Below, in pieces: positions 1-13,069 of a stretch of DNA of 64,000 nt. The translations under genes and the position numbers were made by a program. The first letter of the stretch is position 1; each line of letters starts with the position of its first letter. The stretch is from NCBI GenBank assembly GCA_028456385.1, contig JALNQF010000097.1, positions 106,113 to 170,112 of the forward strand. The letters are read 5' to 3'. The notes under the pieces are model-generated. The model was not told the origin of the DNA, ran no database searches, and worked only from the letters and a program-made list of their open reading frames with translations. Source of the DNA: Ophiosphaerella korrae. Taxonomy: Eukaryota > Ascomycota > Dothideomycetes > Pleosporales > Phaeosphaeriaceae.

Positions 1-675
1 CCGATGTGCATCGGGATGGGGTCGAGGGGTTGGAGGAGGTCGTGGGCATGGTTGCGGAGGTGCGGCGGCGGGGGGGCCTGGGCGTCTTTGTCCTGGGTAT
101 GTTGTATTTTTTATTTTCTTCACCTTCCCCCCTCCCCCCACAGCCCCCAGTTGCATTATTATTATTATTCTTCTTCTTCTTCTTCTTCTTCTTCTTCTTC
201 TTCTTCTTCTTCCTCGGGGTTAAGTGTGCCACAGATCATCTTTGCAAGCCGGATTTTGGGCGCGGGGTGGATGCAAGGTGGAGGAAGGCGGTGGAGGCGT
301 TGGGGAGGGATGACCGGGTTTTTATCAAGGTTTCGGGCGCGCTGAATGAGTTTGGGGATGGAGGGGTGCCGGAGGACAGTGGGGAGGTAGCGAGTGTGGT
401 GAGTTTTGTCCACTGTCTTTTGCTTGGGTATGTTGACAATGGGAATCTAGCTCAAGCCTTTTATGGATATTGTCTTCAATTCATTTCCGCACCGCGTCAT
501 GTTTGGCTCCGACTGGCCGGTTTGCAATGTTGGCGGACCAAAGGGCGAGCAGGGGAATTGGAAGTTTTGGGTCGAGGTTGTAGAGAAGGTATTGGAGGAG
601 CGAGGGTTGGGAGATGTAGAGAAAGAGGAAGTATGGTTCAAGGCGGGGTGCCAGGCTTACGGCGTTGAGGTGTAA
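1..675 (+). CDS. Amidohydrolase family 2 (TIM-barrel metal-dependent hydrolase), 5'-truncated
   Basis: Three exons can be joined: <1..96, 235..398, 451..675. Intron 1 (97-234) starts GTATGT and intron 2 (399-450) starts GTGAGT; both end in AG and keep the frame. The joined protein reads DHLCKPDF across the first junction and LKPFMDIVFNSF followed by MFGSDWPV in exon 3. These are the hallmark C-terminal strands of amidohydrolase-2 (fuconolactonase/dicarboxylate-decarboxylase type) enzymes, whose Asp in GSDWP is a metal ligand. Such enzymes hydrolyse lactones or amides or decarboxylate small acids in the cytosol; the substrate cannot be told from this part. The gene begins left of the window. 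Intron 1 is unusually long for this locus because it contains an ATT/CTT microsatellite. Confidence 0.85.
169..212 (+). repeat. CTT microsatellite inside intron 1 of the amidohydrolase gene
   Basis: An ATT run (about 154-168) passes directly into a pure CTT run, then TCCTCGGGG. It lies between the GTATGT donor at 97 and the ACAG acceptor at 231-234, so it also serves as an extended pyrimidine tract. Confidence 0.9.
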
Positions 676-3600
676 GAAGAGGAAATGTAGGGTGCTGGAG
701 ATGATCCAATCTCTGAAGGCCAAGGTAAATGTATTCTGTTCAATCCATATGAGTATGTGGTATTTATTTTCTACAAAGTAATGAAAAACACGCAAGCAAG
801 GAGAGAAAAAAACTCTCAATCCAGTCTATTCATCAGGTAGATCAAATTGACACGGTTTCATACTCAACCTTGGGAACATAGATCTTTGAAGCCCAACGAT
901 ACAGGATAAATCGTGTGTATTGACTGCCAGATATGAACGACATTAAAGTAGGCGCGTTTTTCAAATCTGGCCCCCCAACATGTGCAGTCAGCCTTAATTT
1001 ATGTTTCATGCCCGACGAGTTCTTACCAAAGTACATTCCTCAGGCAATGTCACAATCCATAGAGTGCAATCTCTCACGTGACCTTACCGCAACTACTTCA
1101 ATGCTACCCACCCCCAAGGAGGAAAAAAAAAACTAAAACTAAAACTAAAACTAGAGAAACTACCTATTTCCATAGCCGGACAGGGTCACCCCCCCCCCTC
1201 GCCTAGATTACCAGGACCCTGCATCCGCACCTAACCCAAAAGACGCGCCCATCCACCCACATACGTCACACAACATTTAGACATGAAAGCAAAGTAGCCA
1301 CATTGAACGTGAAAGTCAATGCAAAAGGCCGATTATTGAGCTGTAGTTCATTCTGCACAAAGCATCAAGGCACATAGAGCGGCGGTCCATGGCTCCGGAC
1401 GGCTCGGCCACGATTGGTTGCGTCGCAGGTGCAGAAAGCAATTAGGCGAGTGTAGAAATGAACAGGCAAGCGCGAGGGGTCAGCCTGGTATAGTGGCGCA
1501 GATTATGCATGGAGCTGGACGGGGGCAGGCTCAAGCAAACCTTTTATTTTGGCAAATAGTCATAACCGCAGTCGACAGACCTTCCCTCGCGGCGGGATTG
1601 CCGGCACATCGTGCTGGAGGATTGTTTACATGTGTCACGTGCTTATAAGAGCCGCATCCATGGATGGCCGTGGGGTAGGCGATGAATTTTGGGCGCGCGT
1701 GGAGTTTGTTTGTCGATCGTTTCGGATACTGGATGGATTGGGAAGTTTGTTTGCCACACTCAGATCTTTGTCACGACCGGCGTAGATCAAAAAAAAACCT
1801 ATTTTGTGCCTAGCGGCAGGGTAGTGCCGTTGAGCGTCGTGTCTGGCGTTGGTCTTGAGTCAGTACATGATATCCGCGCGGTTGAGTATGCCAGTGCTGC
1901 TTGTGTGAGGTTGGCCCGAACTCTCCAATTCTCACCAAGACCATGACAGATGTCAATTGCGGTTCGGCAACTCCTTGTCATGGGTATGGGGGCACGGGTG
2001 ATCAGCATTTGTGGTGTGAGTCGCAGACGGCATGACTATCGTATGATCAAGAAGGTGATCCTCTGGGAATTCCCTAGTAATGGGAGGACAATAGAAGTCT
2101 AAAAAAATCATGGGGAGAAACCAGCAGCGAATGGCAATGCGTTGAATAAACTGCCGCTAGTGGTCTGCAAGTTTCAGACTCCCCAACATGGTTGCCGTTA
2201 GAAGAGATGCACTGGGCCGAAGATAATGCGGGTTTAATGTACAATACTTACAAACGATGCATGTTCTAGATTTGGGAGAGTTTTTTGTTTGGGGAGGGGG
2301 GGGGGGCATATGCAACCTGGCGGAGCATGTATTTTGCAAGCAAAGCAAGCCGCTGTGCAGCCGTGCAGACGTGCAGAGTTTTCTTCTTGTTCCAACTGCA
2401 CGGTATCCAGTTACTGGCTGCCATGCAATGGCAGGCCGAGAGAAGATGAAAAGCTACAGGTAAGTCATGCGAGGGGTGTCGGATGTAAGATTGGTATTCG
2501 CCAGAAGAGCGTGGGTCGCAGTAGAGCTACATAGATGTTACATGAGATTGCGCCTCCCCACAGGCTGAAGGTGCAAGGTCATGTCATTACCATGACTGCC
2601 TGTCCCGCCGTACTCGCCAGTGAATGTGGCGCTGGCCGCCTCTGCACCTGGGCTTTTTCAGCAATCCGATCGGCCAGGTACCAGTGGCTCGGCTATATTT
2701 GCCGTAGGGCACGCGAGTGTCCAGCTGCCAATCCGCCTTCATATCGACTTGCGTTAAAATGCATCGGGGATACGGGCCATGGAAGTTGCTGCATGCACGA
2801 AACCGGCCTTCTTCTCAAGTTGATGAAGGAGGGAGTGCGATTTCGGGTAGTGGTTCGTGCTGCGAGGGTGTTTATTGCTTGCACACAGTAAGCAGCTAGC
2901 TGCAAGTGGCGTACCAAGATGTATACCAAGATGTGGAGGTCAAGCCTGGCGTCGCGCCGCGTTTGGCGCCAGCGCCAGTTTAGCGCACGAGCCTGTGAGG
3001 GCACAAGCACACAGACCTGCGGGACGGGATGACGGGCATAAAGTTTGGGAAAGGGTCTTGTTTTCTCACTTGTCTTGCTCGCCTTACTCGTGAGCAGTCT
3101 GGCGCACTCACGGAGCATGGCATTTTGGGCGGCTTGGCCGGTGACAAATTAGCGCACGGTGCCATGATAGACAGGGGCGCGCAAAATTATGGAAACGCAC
3201 GATGATGAATGATGGGGTCCGGCGAAACAAGAATGCATGCAAAGGCCGGCGCTGCTTGAGCCCCAACTAGAACCCGCAGCATGCAGACCCGCTTGACTGG
3301 GCCTGTTGTTGGTGGGAGGACTCCTGGACCCTAGCCATCTTGGCCCTTACTGCGCCATCAGTATAATCATGCAGCCAGAATGGCTCCTCTCCGGCGACAA
3401 ATATCGAACTTTATGTACAAAAGGCGCCGTGTGCATTTTGGTCGTGGCATTCATAATTCTCCGCCATTTGCCTCGGTGTAAGCGATGGCCCAAAGTGGAG
3501 ACTGTCCGTGAGGGGTTCCTTCAGCCACCAGCGCGAGCCAGAAAGATACTTAGCACTTGGGTACCTACCTAGTTCGCCTGCCATCTTTGAATGGTTCGTC

Positions 3601-4448
3601 GGGAACAGTGCCCTGTCGCTGCTCGTAGCGCCATTACATGGCTGGCCTTGATAACGAGCCGCCTTCACACCTCCTATTATCCAGCACATCTTCATGTGCA
3701 AAAAGGATGCCAAGAGCACAACTCCAGATCAGACGGCTTGGGCCGCAGCTGTATCATTAGACAGCCTAGAGAGTTGCATATGTACCCCCACCAGCCACGT
3801 CAAACTTCGATTTGTCAAACGAACACACCCGCCAGCTTCAAGTGATGGTCGAGCACAGTCCAAGGTTGCGGAGAGGTCTATGAGGCACCGCGGGTTGATG
3901 CGGGCCATGGTTCGCGCTATATGTAGTCTCTGTAGCGTGATTTCATGGCATTTGGAGGCGGGCCAACACGGTGTATCGCGTGGAGGAGAAATAATGGCAG
4001 CCATGATTGCATGTGTCAATTGAAGTTGGAATTAGGTTTTATGCTGTGCCTTCGTTTGTGTGACTGAGTGCCATGTGACAGGCACAGACACCCAGCTCCA
4101 GCGTCAGTAGGAAGCGAGTTTGGATTGCTTACATGACGCATGAGCATTTTGCATAGACTACAAGGGCGACATGCTGTCAAATGCCCAACAGGAGGGGATA
4201 TTGCAATTTTTGCACCGACAAAGATGCTGAACACCTGAACACCGTGGATGAACCATACCGTCCCATTTTGGTGACCCAGGAGCCAACCCAACCAGTGCTC
4301 CATAATGGGTCGAGAAAAGAAAAACATAGTCAGACGCGCTTCCATGACCATGATAAAAGCGTCGCGTCGAATCGTCAAACGTCTAACATTACTGCTTCCA
4401 AGACGTGGCTGGGAACCAAATGCGCTAACAAAAGCGGAGAAACGCCTT
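676..4448. other. Intergenic, no supportable gene (3.8 kb)
   Basis: Open frames here are short, carry no recognisable domain and cannot be linked by convincing introns. Visible landmarks are four AAAACT hexamers (about 1131-1153), C and G homopolymer runs (about 1189-1199 and 2297-2307), and a TCACGTGA palindrome at about 1074. It may hold 3' and regulatory sequence of the flanking genes or unrecognised non-coding transcripts. Confidence 0.6.
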
Positions 4449-6113
4449 TTAAGCCAAACTAGAAGGGATGCAAAAGCCTCTCTCGCGAAGCATGCGTCCG
4501 CCCGGAGGAGGCGTCAGTGGAGGAGTAATTGTAGCCATGGGTGGAATCGGCAACATCCTAATATTGTCATCGGCATCTGCGCCCTCGCGAGTGCCCCATG
4601 TTGTCTGTTGGCCGGCAGTTAGTCATGAAGGTGTGAGCGCTTGGTGCGGGGCTGGGACAAACCTCCGTGACGGTGATGCAACCGTACAACTTGATTAGAT
4701 TGTGGAAATAACCAAAGAGCACCGAGACTGGGATGAATCGGACGTCGCCCGGGTTCCTTAACAAATGCGGAACTAGCTTTATCGTCTTCGCGAACACAAA
4801 GTGGGCGAGAAAGAGGGCCCAGAAGGCTGAGCGCTGCCGGTGGTCCACCTGGGCGTGCTGCTGCTGCTGGTCGTCTTCAGCTACATAATAGCCTGACTCG
4901 GAAAGGGCAAAGCAAAAGGAAGCAAACAGGAAGCAGTCGAGGAGGAAGGCCCATTGCGTGATGGTGGTCTGGAAGACGGCATACATAGACCATGGGTAGT
5001 TGCTGTGGCACAACATGAAATTAGCGAATGCATCTTTGGTGCAGTAAGCTGGGAGGGGCACGGCCTTGGCGTCCAACGACGCCAAAGAGGGTGTAGAGGC
5101 CGGGAAGCTAACTCACCACCACATTCGGCCTTCGCTCAGACTAGTCAGGTTGCTCCTCCAGTTAGAGCGCACCCAGCGCAGACACTGACGCAAGTACTTG
5201 GAATCGTCCTCGAGCGTTGTCTCTACCTCGCACTCGCGGTGGTTCTGCAGCTGGATCTTCCAGTCATGTGAGAAGAGCCATCGAGTGATGAAATTGTCAT
5301 CGTCCGCATTGAGAAAATGGTCGCTTCCCCATGTTTCGTGCGTGAAGCCATAGGTGAAGTTTGGATCTTGCAGGATTTCTGAGCGATATGCCACCGCTCG
5401 TCCGGACAGACATGGAAGTCCTCCGTCGATCCAGTTGCAGGCCGTGCAGTCAAAGTTCCTCCTGACCAAATAAATGGCTCCGAGGAATTCCCAGATACTC
5501 GATCGGTTGGAGCGACGCAGCTGCTGATTTGTTCCCACGCCACCTACGCGTGCATCTTCAAACGGAGCCAGGATCCATTTGGTGAACTTTTCGGGCAGCC
5601 ACACATCATCATCCAGCAAGAGGGTGATTTTGGTTTCAACTTCGGGGATGGCCCGGCAGAGTTGCCGGCGTTTGTTGGCTTGGCTTACTGACAGCACCTG
5701 TATTATTTTGGGGTTGCCCAGCTCTTCAACCATCTGGTATACCCGCTTCACTTTCGAGTCGGGTGTTACCAGAAGCAGCTCAAGAGGTTCGAGGCGGTAT
5801 GCGCTTTGCACAGTCTCCTTCAATTGCTGAAGATCCTCGGCTACGGTCGGGATGATTACCGTCATGTCTTTGGATGTGATGGTGGGATCTTCAACAGGTT
5901 GCATAGGCGCATACGTCCAGTAGCTCGCCAGATTGACCCATAGTCTGATATAACGAAACAAGCTGGCATAGCGAGTCAGTTACACGGTCAAAGTGCGGGA
6001 AGAGCTGGCCATGGCTGGTAGTGTGTAGCATAGATAGATGGAACATACAAGAGGGCTATGAATATACAAAACCAACTCCAATTGGGAAACAGGCTAAAGG
6101 AAAAGGGAAACAT
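4449..6113 (-). CDS. Family-2 glycosyltransferase, fungal polysaccharide-synthase type (GT2)
   Basis: Four exons give 468 aa: complement(join(4449..4604,4663..5002,5117..5962,6049..6113)). Exon 1 supplies ATG and a hydrophobic stretch (WFCIFIALFLFRY), a membrane anchor missing if the gene is started in exon 2. The cytosolic domain has TVIIPTV (strand 1), LLDDDVWLP (DDD, nucleotide-sugar and metal binding), ADDDNF (acceptor/catalytic region) and QCLRW (QxxRW of processive synthases). More membrane segments follow (AVFQTTITQWAFLLDCFLF, FIPVSVLFGYFHN), then a polar tail starting TTWGTREGADADD. Introns are GTATGT, GTGAGT and GTTTGT types. The family is membrane-bound and makes a surface polysaccharide; the Zymoseptoria and Fusarium GT2 homologue is known to be needed for hyphal growth. 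The polymer made here is inferred, not visible. Confidence 0.9.
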
Positions 6114-9100
6114 GGCAACTACCAACGAGCGTGTAGTATTAGTACGGAAGGTGAACTACGACAAGTGGACAGCAAACGAAGATCACATCGAATGGTGGGA
6201 GCAAAAAAACCCGCTTGCATCGGGGAAGCAGCGGAAGTATCAGTATTTAAACACATGATTGCGGGTGGGCTAGGGCGGCGAGGTCATGGTTCGCTTCCCG
6301 GCGCTCTTTAAGCTGCAGGAGATATCCTTAGCAGACTTTGGGGTAGTGTCAACCTGGCTTGAGCATGAGGTAGTTGCAAAAATCCCACAGGCGGGCCAGG
6401 TGCGTGCCCATTCGGGAATAGTAGCTGCGCCGAGTGAGCGCGAGCGTCATGTCTTGGATCCCGCAAACCGTTGAATCGCTCGCATATCCTGGGCACCCTG
6501 GACACAGCGCCCTCAGGGATCGCCTGCATCGTGATGCGTCCTACGACAGGCCTATGTGCGTACAACGCCCTGTGCGTTTTCTGGCTGGTTTTGTGCTGCG
6601 TGGGCACGAGACAGTACGGTGCCCCACCTACCACCTCGTGGCGCCATCAGACTCACATATCGGCAGCGTGCAGTGGGCCTGCTTAACGCCAACATGCCGC
6701 GCGAAAGAAGCGATATGGGGAAAGGCCGCGCGGGCAGCGAACCATGCGGCTGATGATCGATGGGTCAATATATGGCTCAGCTTGGCGGCAGTCCCATCTG
6801 AGATCACTCGCTCTAGGCCCAATTGCGCACTCATCCACCCACAGTGACATGCACTAGCCGCTGCACGCGGCTTCCAGCAGCCGTAGCTGATGGCAACAAT
6901 AGGCGTCCACCCACCTTTTAGTGGCCGCAGGGCTGGTGTCTGTCGACTTTGTCTATCAGATGTCAAAGTCCTGTCGTATCTGTTGGCCTCGACCACGGCT
7001 AATTGCTGATGGCCGTCACGGCTCTTCAGTGCCGCAATCCAGTAACTGGCCAACGGGAAATTTTCCCAGCTGCAGCAACAATAGATTGCCCGCGTTTGAC
7101 CAGCTTAGCCGAGCCTCCGCAACCGTGGCCTGCAATACCCAGTACCGCCGAGCAAGACTGGGACAACGTGGGTGCAATCCTGGTGCTCGTGCCCTATTGC
7201 GTAAAGCAACATCAAGCGGCCTTCCTACACTGGCCGCCCTACCTCCACTCGCCGGACACATTACCACATGTACTGTAGCGTGGAGCAGAACAACACATCT
7301 GTCTTCATGATTGCCAGCAATCAATTGCAACGAGCCGCTGGGGCCAGCGCAGTGGGAGGTACCTGCACCGGCTGAAGAGGTACATGGTCCGCATCTAGTT
7401 GTAATCCCACACCTACCTGGCCTGGGAGCCTGTACCTTGCCCTCGCAGATCACAGCTGGCGGCCCGCCGGAAAGACATACGCGCCTCTTTTCTATTCGAT
7501 CAAGCACCTACAGGCCTGTACATGCATAAACAGCAGGTAATATAATGAGGGTGGGGTGGACGGCCGCTATTGTATGCAAGCAATCGAAAACCGAATCCGG
7601 ATAGCATCTGTAACTTTCCAGCATCGGGTCGGAGTTTTACCAACTTTTTTTCTCTTGATTTCCGTTTTTTTTTTTTTCAAGTGTGCATGTTGTTTCTTCT
7701 GGGGTGTGAGTGGCTGTCGCTCCTATAGATTGATCATGTATAGTAATTGAGGTCAATTTTACCAACACTGCAAAACTGGTCAAAAGGCTGCATGTGCACA
7801 GAATAAACTTGCCTCTCAGCTGCCCCATGTATTTCAAGACATTGTGATAAAGAATGTCGCTAAGAAGCTTAAAACACATGGTAGGGTTGCGTCATTAGCC
7901 TTAGGCACGGGGGTGGTTTGATCTCCGCGGATTACTGTACGGATCGGTTCCCGCATCCTCGCGAGCGACCCAGAGTGGAACCAGATACGTGTCTATGGAA
8001 GCACGGCCGTTCGCTTCTGCATTGCAACGACACAGCCCGATAGGTAGATGTTTGAGGAATTTTAAGAGCAGCATACATCTGACGACTCTATTTCTGCAGG
8101 CTCTCTCTTCTCATTCAGTTGTGCTGAGGACCCATTTGAAATCCACCTACCTATCAATATGCAGAGTCGATATCGTAGAATTCAAATCGGGCTTCCCGAG
8201 ACAGAATGTCATCGCCACACGATGACTAGATATAGAGATGGAGTGATGACAAAGTGAGCCATCTCTAGAAATCTTGGTATGCATTTGATGAAGGTCCAAG
8301 CAGGTTCAGGCTGATTGATAACTCGGTCAGACAAGCGTGAGCGCCATACCTGTGCGATTCCTGTAACGGTCGGTGACTGCAGCTTCTCTCGCTAGATAGC
8401 CACGGATATTGGTCGCTTCCCGGATATGGATACAGCCAGGTACCCACCACTTAACTCTGCAATAGCTGGAAGTATTTTTCCTGGGATCTGGGACGGTCCA
8501 TTAAACAGGCGCCCCTTATCTAGCCATGTTCAAGAGGCCCCTTGCCTGACAAGAGGTAATGACATACGGCAATGGAAAATGGATTTGTATTGTTGTTGAA
8601 CATGGAAAAAGCCTCGACGAGATTGCGTATATTGCGTCGGATGTTGAGAATAGAGGAGGACACATGAAGTACAGGACATGTAAGCGAAGTCGATTTATTG
8701 ATGTGATGAATTGGTCAAGGGAAGAGCTCTGGGATTTTGATTTTGTTAATTTGAGGCAATGCAGAGCACTGGTGGAGTGACTGATCTGGCTAACGAAAGT
8801 GTCAGGTCAAAGTGAGCCTACGTTGAAGTTAGAGAGAAAGGGAGAGAAGGAGTTTTTCGATTTGGCGTGTGAGGAAAGGACGAGTCGCTGTCGAGGTCAG
8901 CCGCGCCTCCCCATACTGCCCACGACAAGGAAGGTGCCGGTCACGTGACAGTACCCCAGGATGGCCTACAGTGCACAGAGACGGCAGGTCAGAGATGGCA
9001 CTTGTTCATTTCCTGATTCAACATGGCCTCAAAGATTTGGCGTGTATGCTGTACCATATAGATTTTGGCCAAGGCCAGCGCAATAGTGCTCGCTCCGCGG

Positions 9101-12100
9101 CGAGCAACTGGCACACAGGCTATGGGTGGTGAAGAGATGGATGGATGCTGTGGATGGGGCTGGCAGCGTGACGGCCGCCTCAGCCGCTTAGCGTGCTCGG
9201 ACTCGGGAATGGAACATCAGCCAGACGAGTAGAGCTACCAGCTACGCGAGCCATTCTGGATAGCAGAGCGGGCTCTCATCGCCCTTGGCCAATGATGCAC
9301 GAATATGGAATATGATGGAAGCGAGACTGGCACCGTGGCGCTGCCTAGCCATTCCTACCTACCCGCAACGCTCGTTCGGAGGGGGTCCGGGGTGTGGCCA
9401 GCCCATCCTTGGCTGTTAGCCGCTTGTTCCCTAGCGTGACGCCAATGCTCGGGCACTAGTCCTAGGCGGCTCTAGCGGACCACATGAGGCACCACACAGA
9501 ACATCCGCACGTCACCACAGACCTGTCATAGGGCTCCAAATGCTCTAGCTTGCCATGCTGCTCAGAGGCACCTACGCGCCGCCATGGACCTCTCGCTACT
9601 CAATCCTAGACTGGTTCGCAGCTCATCATCATCCTACATCCTATGGGGAGCAAGTCCCGCCGTCCCGCCAGCTGCACCTCATACGATTCGACCAGGTTCT
9701 GGTGTTCTGACCCCAAGACTACGCCACATTCAATTACACGCACCCTGCAGACACGGGCGCTCGCCCGAGCAAGGACTTGCCTCCATCTTCCTCTCTCCAC
9801 AGCCGCCATAACTTCCGACTCGACTACTTCCAGTTACTCCGCTGATCGGTGTGATGACTGCTACTTGCATGCGCCTACACTACGATATGAGGGAATCCTC
9901 TCCCTTCTTCCCCTATGTCGGCACCCATGCCGGCTCTGTTGGTGGCATGTCGCAACCTTATCCTTCACCCCACTTTTTGGTAATAAGCCCTTGCACTTAT
10001 CCATGTGCTTTTCGCCGCCATTCTTGGTTCAATATCAAGGCCACTGCTGCCATCCTTAAATGGGTGGAAAACTATCTTTGACGTTGTGCATCAGCCACGC
10101 TATTTTGGTGCCGATTAGCAAGTCTGGGGTTTGATTGGCACAGCTGCCACAAGACCACCTTTTCCCACACTTGCCTGACCCAGGACTAATTTTCGCTGCT
10201 TACCAGTATCCATCAAATCCTTCTACTGGTGCTCGTCTATCGACTGAAATCACCACCACATTCGTCATGTCTCACTACCACAGCACTAATCTCGTCAACT
10301 GACTGGAAAATTCCACCCTGTGCCAAATACACCTTCCCTGCAACTCAATACACAATCTGGCCTCTCACATTTATTGCATTACTCGGCTGAATTAGTGCTT
10401 AGAGAATCGCATCTAAACGCCGCAGTTACACTCTACCGCTCCATATCGTCTTGCGTCATGGTTCTTCAGGCCTGGCTGATCTCGACCAAGCAGTTAACTC
10501 AAAACGGGTACGTACTTTGTGCTGTCGTTGCTACATAGCCAATCGGCAATGCGCAGACTTGTTGAGGGCTAGAGCTTCACAGTTCTGCAGGATGCACCTA
10601 CTCTCAGCCAAGCGCATCATATTATGCAGTCGCCGAACGGCAGAATTCGCCGCATCGACGTATGTTTTGCGAAGGCACCTTGTGTTACCCACTGCTCTTT
10701 CGCTGCATCAGATCCGGCATGGTAGTCAATCACGGCTCAGCGTTTGACACACTCACCCACGCGAGTATCCATTCTCGGCCACCTGAGGAAACGATGAGTC
10801 GTAATCCCGCCAAAAACAAAGCCTTGCATCGGTTCTTGGGCCACACCATCCCAAACCCTCGGAACCGACTCGAACCAAGAGGATCGATCGCAGTACTGGC
10901 CACCGTCACGAACACATTTCATAGCTGACTTTTCCACGCCATGTGTTACATTGCCGGCCAAATTTCACAAGTCTCCTACCACGTTTCTCGGACGCGGCCG
11001 CCTTACACGACGGCAATACATTTACGATCATGCATCTAAAATACCATAGGTGGGTACCGTCTGCGCAATAGCGACCAACCCTGCTTCAGCTCTCTTGTGT
11101 AACATTGCCAATATCACCAAATCTAAACAACTAGAGAATATGCGTCAAATGTTACCAGTAATGTGTGTACTTTTACCAACACGTTTGGCGTTCACGCTCG
11201 GAATTTATTGAATCGTCTAGCTACCTCTTGGCAACAAACAGGATATATAGCGGATTGCAAGAAGATTGATGTTCGAAGGAGATTCTTGATTACTCGTAGG
11301 CCAAGAGTAATGCTATGGTGGGGCTAATTGCAGCCCATTGCACAACCACGAACATGGCGCCTTTTTATCCGTGGCACCATACGCGCTATTGCCACACTTT
11401 CTTACATCTGTCGGCTATGTTTCTTCAGTATGGTGGACCCTTGAGCGATTTTCCAGCCTAATATTCGTTCTACTGCAACTTTCGGTCGGGTCCAATTTGA
11501 ACGAAACCTCCCCAATTATTCTATACGAATCCCACGAATGACGAAGAGCTATGACTACATTGCAACCAGAGGTAGCGGTCGAGAGCTACAAGTCGCCGCG
11601 TCAAGCGATGGCGTGCTACGCTGCACAAACTCTATATATCGAGCATGGCCAATCCGGAAATCAGCGTGACTGTGGGTGAGTGCCAATGTTCCACAGCCTC
11701 GCGCTCTGTGGCTTGTCGTGCTTAATCGCGAACTGGTACATTGAACATGTAAGAACTACGATTAGTTGTTGAAAGATTTTGCTGATTATCAGTAGTGTTC
11801 TTTGTATCGGCAACTGGAACATTCAGAGGACACCAAGTTTCACTTTTGAAAACTCTTGGAAAACTGAGATGAAGGAAATCATGTGGATCAGTTGTGCTTA
11901 CTGGCGCTACTGGACAAATGAGAGGAACGACTATGTACAGGGTCATGCTCGATCTTCATTCCAGAAAAATAACTGGGTTGGGCTGTGAGATTGGTTGGAT
12001 TTATCCGTGCTTACTGCTTCTCAGATCTCAATCGCCACTTACGGCCATCTACCTGTGCTAGAAGATACACAACACGGCCTCACAGCGATAGCTCTCTAAA

Positions 12101-13069
12101 AGCCGCGCGCTTCCCAAACAAATTGCTCGTAGGAGCAAGTTACCTTGCAGTGGAGCTAGCTGGAGAACGTTCCGTACAAGACTTACATACCCGCGGAGCC
12201 ATCTCTGGAAGGAATTTTGGTCGAGGAGCGCAAGATAACTACGATCAATTTCTTACGTCACAGAAAACCTAAAGGATCTCGCATGAGGGCCACAGGGAGT
12301 TCCGAAGATCGATAGGCTTACTGATACGTATGTATCTCCGAGAATGGAGCGTGCATCTAAAGCCTATCAGAGTAATTCACCGCATAAGCGACGCAGTCTC
12401 ACAAGACATCGAAAAAGATTTCTCACACGACAAGCTTCTTCGGGCAAATGACCATGTATTGAAATCAAAATACTTGTACCCTAATAACTCTAGCCACCGA
12501 TTAACGAAATCCAGCCACCCGTTCGTCGACAAAACTCTCAAGACACGAAGAATCTATGGCATACACTTGCTCAAGCCACGTTACTGGATGCACGAAACTC
12601 AGATCAGACGACATCTCGCAGCCATGCATATGTTTATTGAAATGCTTCAACCTGACTCACCGCTGCTGTGGCAATAGCTATAAGACGGTCATAGCCCCCT
12701 CGGGGTTGCCGAGGAACACTCAACTCGACGAGAGTCATAACCCATGCAATATCCTAACAGTAGACTCAATGAATCAAATAAGGTAGAAACTTGTAGACAA
12801 GAAATTCTACGCAGATTCTCTGTGTAGAGCAATATTTATTCACGATTAGAGGTGAGGTTGAGGTGAGGATAAGTACCCTAGAGAGGCATGACTTGACTGC
12901 CCTCTATTTTGATCTGATCTTGCGCAAAGGTGAAAGAAAAAGCTCTTCCAATTTGAAGAAAAGGATTTCGCTTCTGACAATGAAAACTTCAAAAACCATC
13001 AAGGTGAAAGCACGTCAGGGGCCCAAGGGAGTGTGGGAATATTAATCTTATATGTGACTCAATTCTGTG
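6114..13069. other. Long region without a recognisable gene (7 kb)
   Basis: Base composition is ordinary and not RIP-like, yet no frame shows a known domain and none can be extended by plausible introns. The longest frames (6434-6847 +, 137 codons; 7016-7507 -, 163 codons) have biased, arginine/cysteine/proline-rich, non-protein-like content. A C/T-rich stretch at about 9570-10300 with short ATG frames resembles a fungal promoter or 5' leader, but no coding body follows. It could host a long non-coding RNA, a very decayed gene, or extended regulatory DNA upstream of the glycosyltransferase. Confidence 0.55.

Noticed and set aside
481..819. 112-codon frame antisense to the amidohydrolase
   Set aside because: Shadow of exon 3, whose amidohydrolase motifs are unambiguous.
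1131..1153. AAAACT repeats as telomere-like sequence
   Set aside because: The unit is not TTAGGG or a known variant and only four copies occur.
2693..3118. 141-codon minus-strand frame
   Set aside because: Arginine-rich random-looking sequence without motifs; overlaps equally open frames on the other strand.
7016..7507. 163-codon minus-strand frame
   Set aside because: No hydrophobic core or motif, no intron signals, no homologous feel; consistent with chance in GC-normal DNA.
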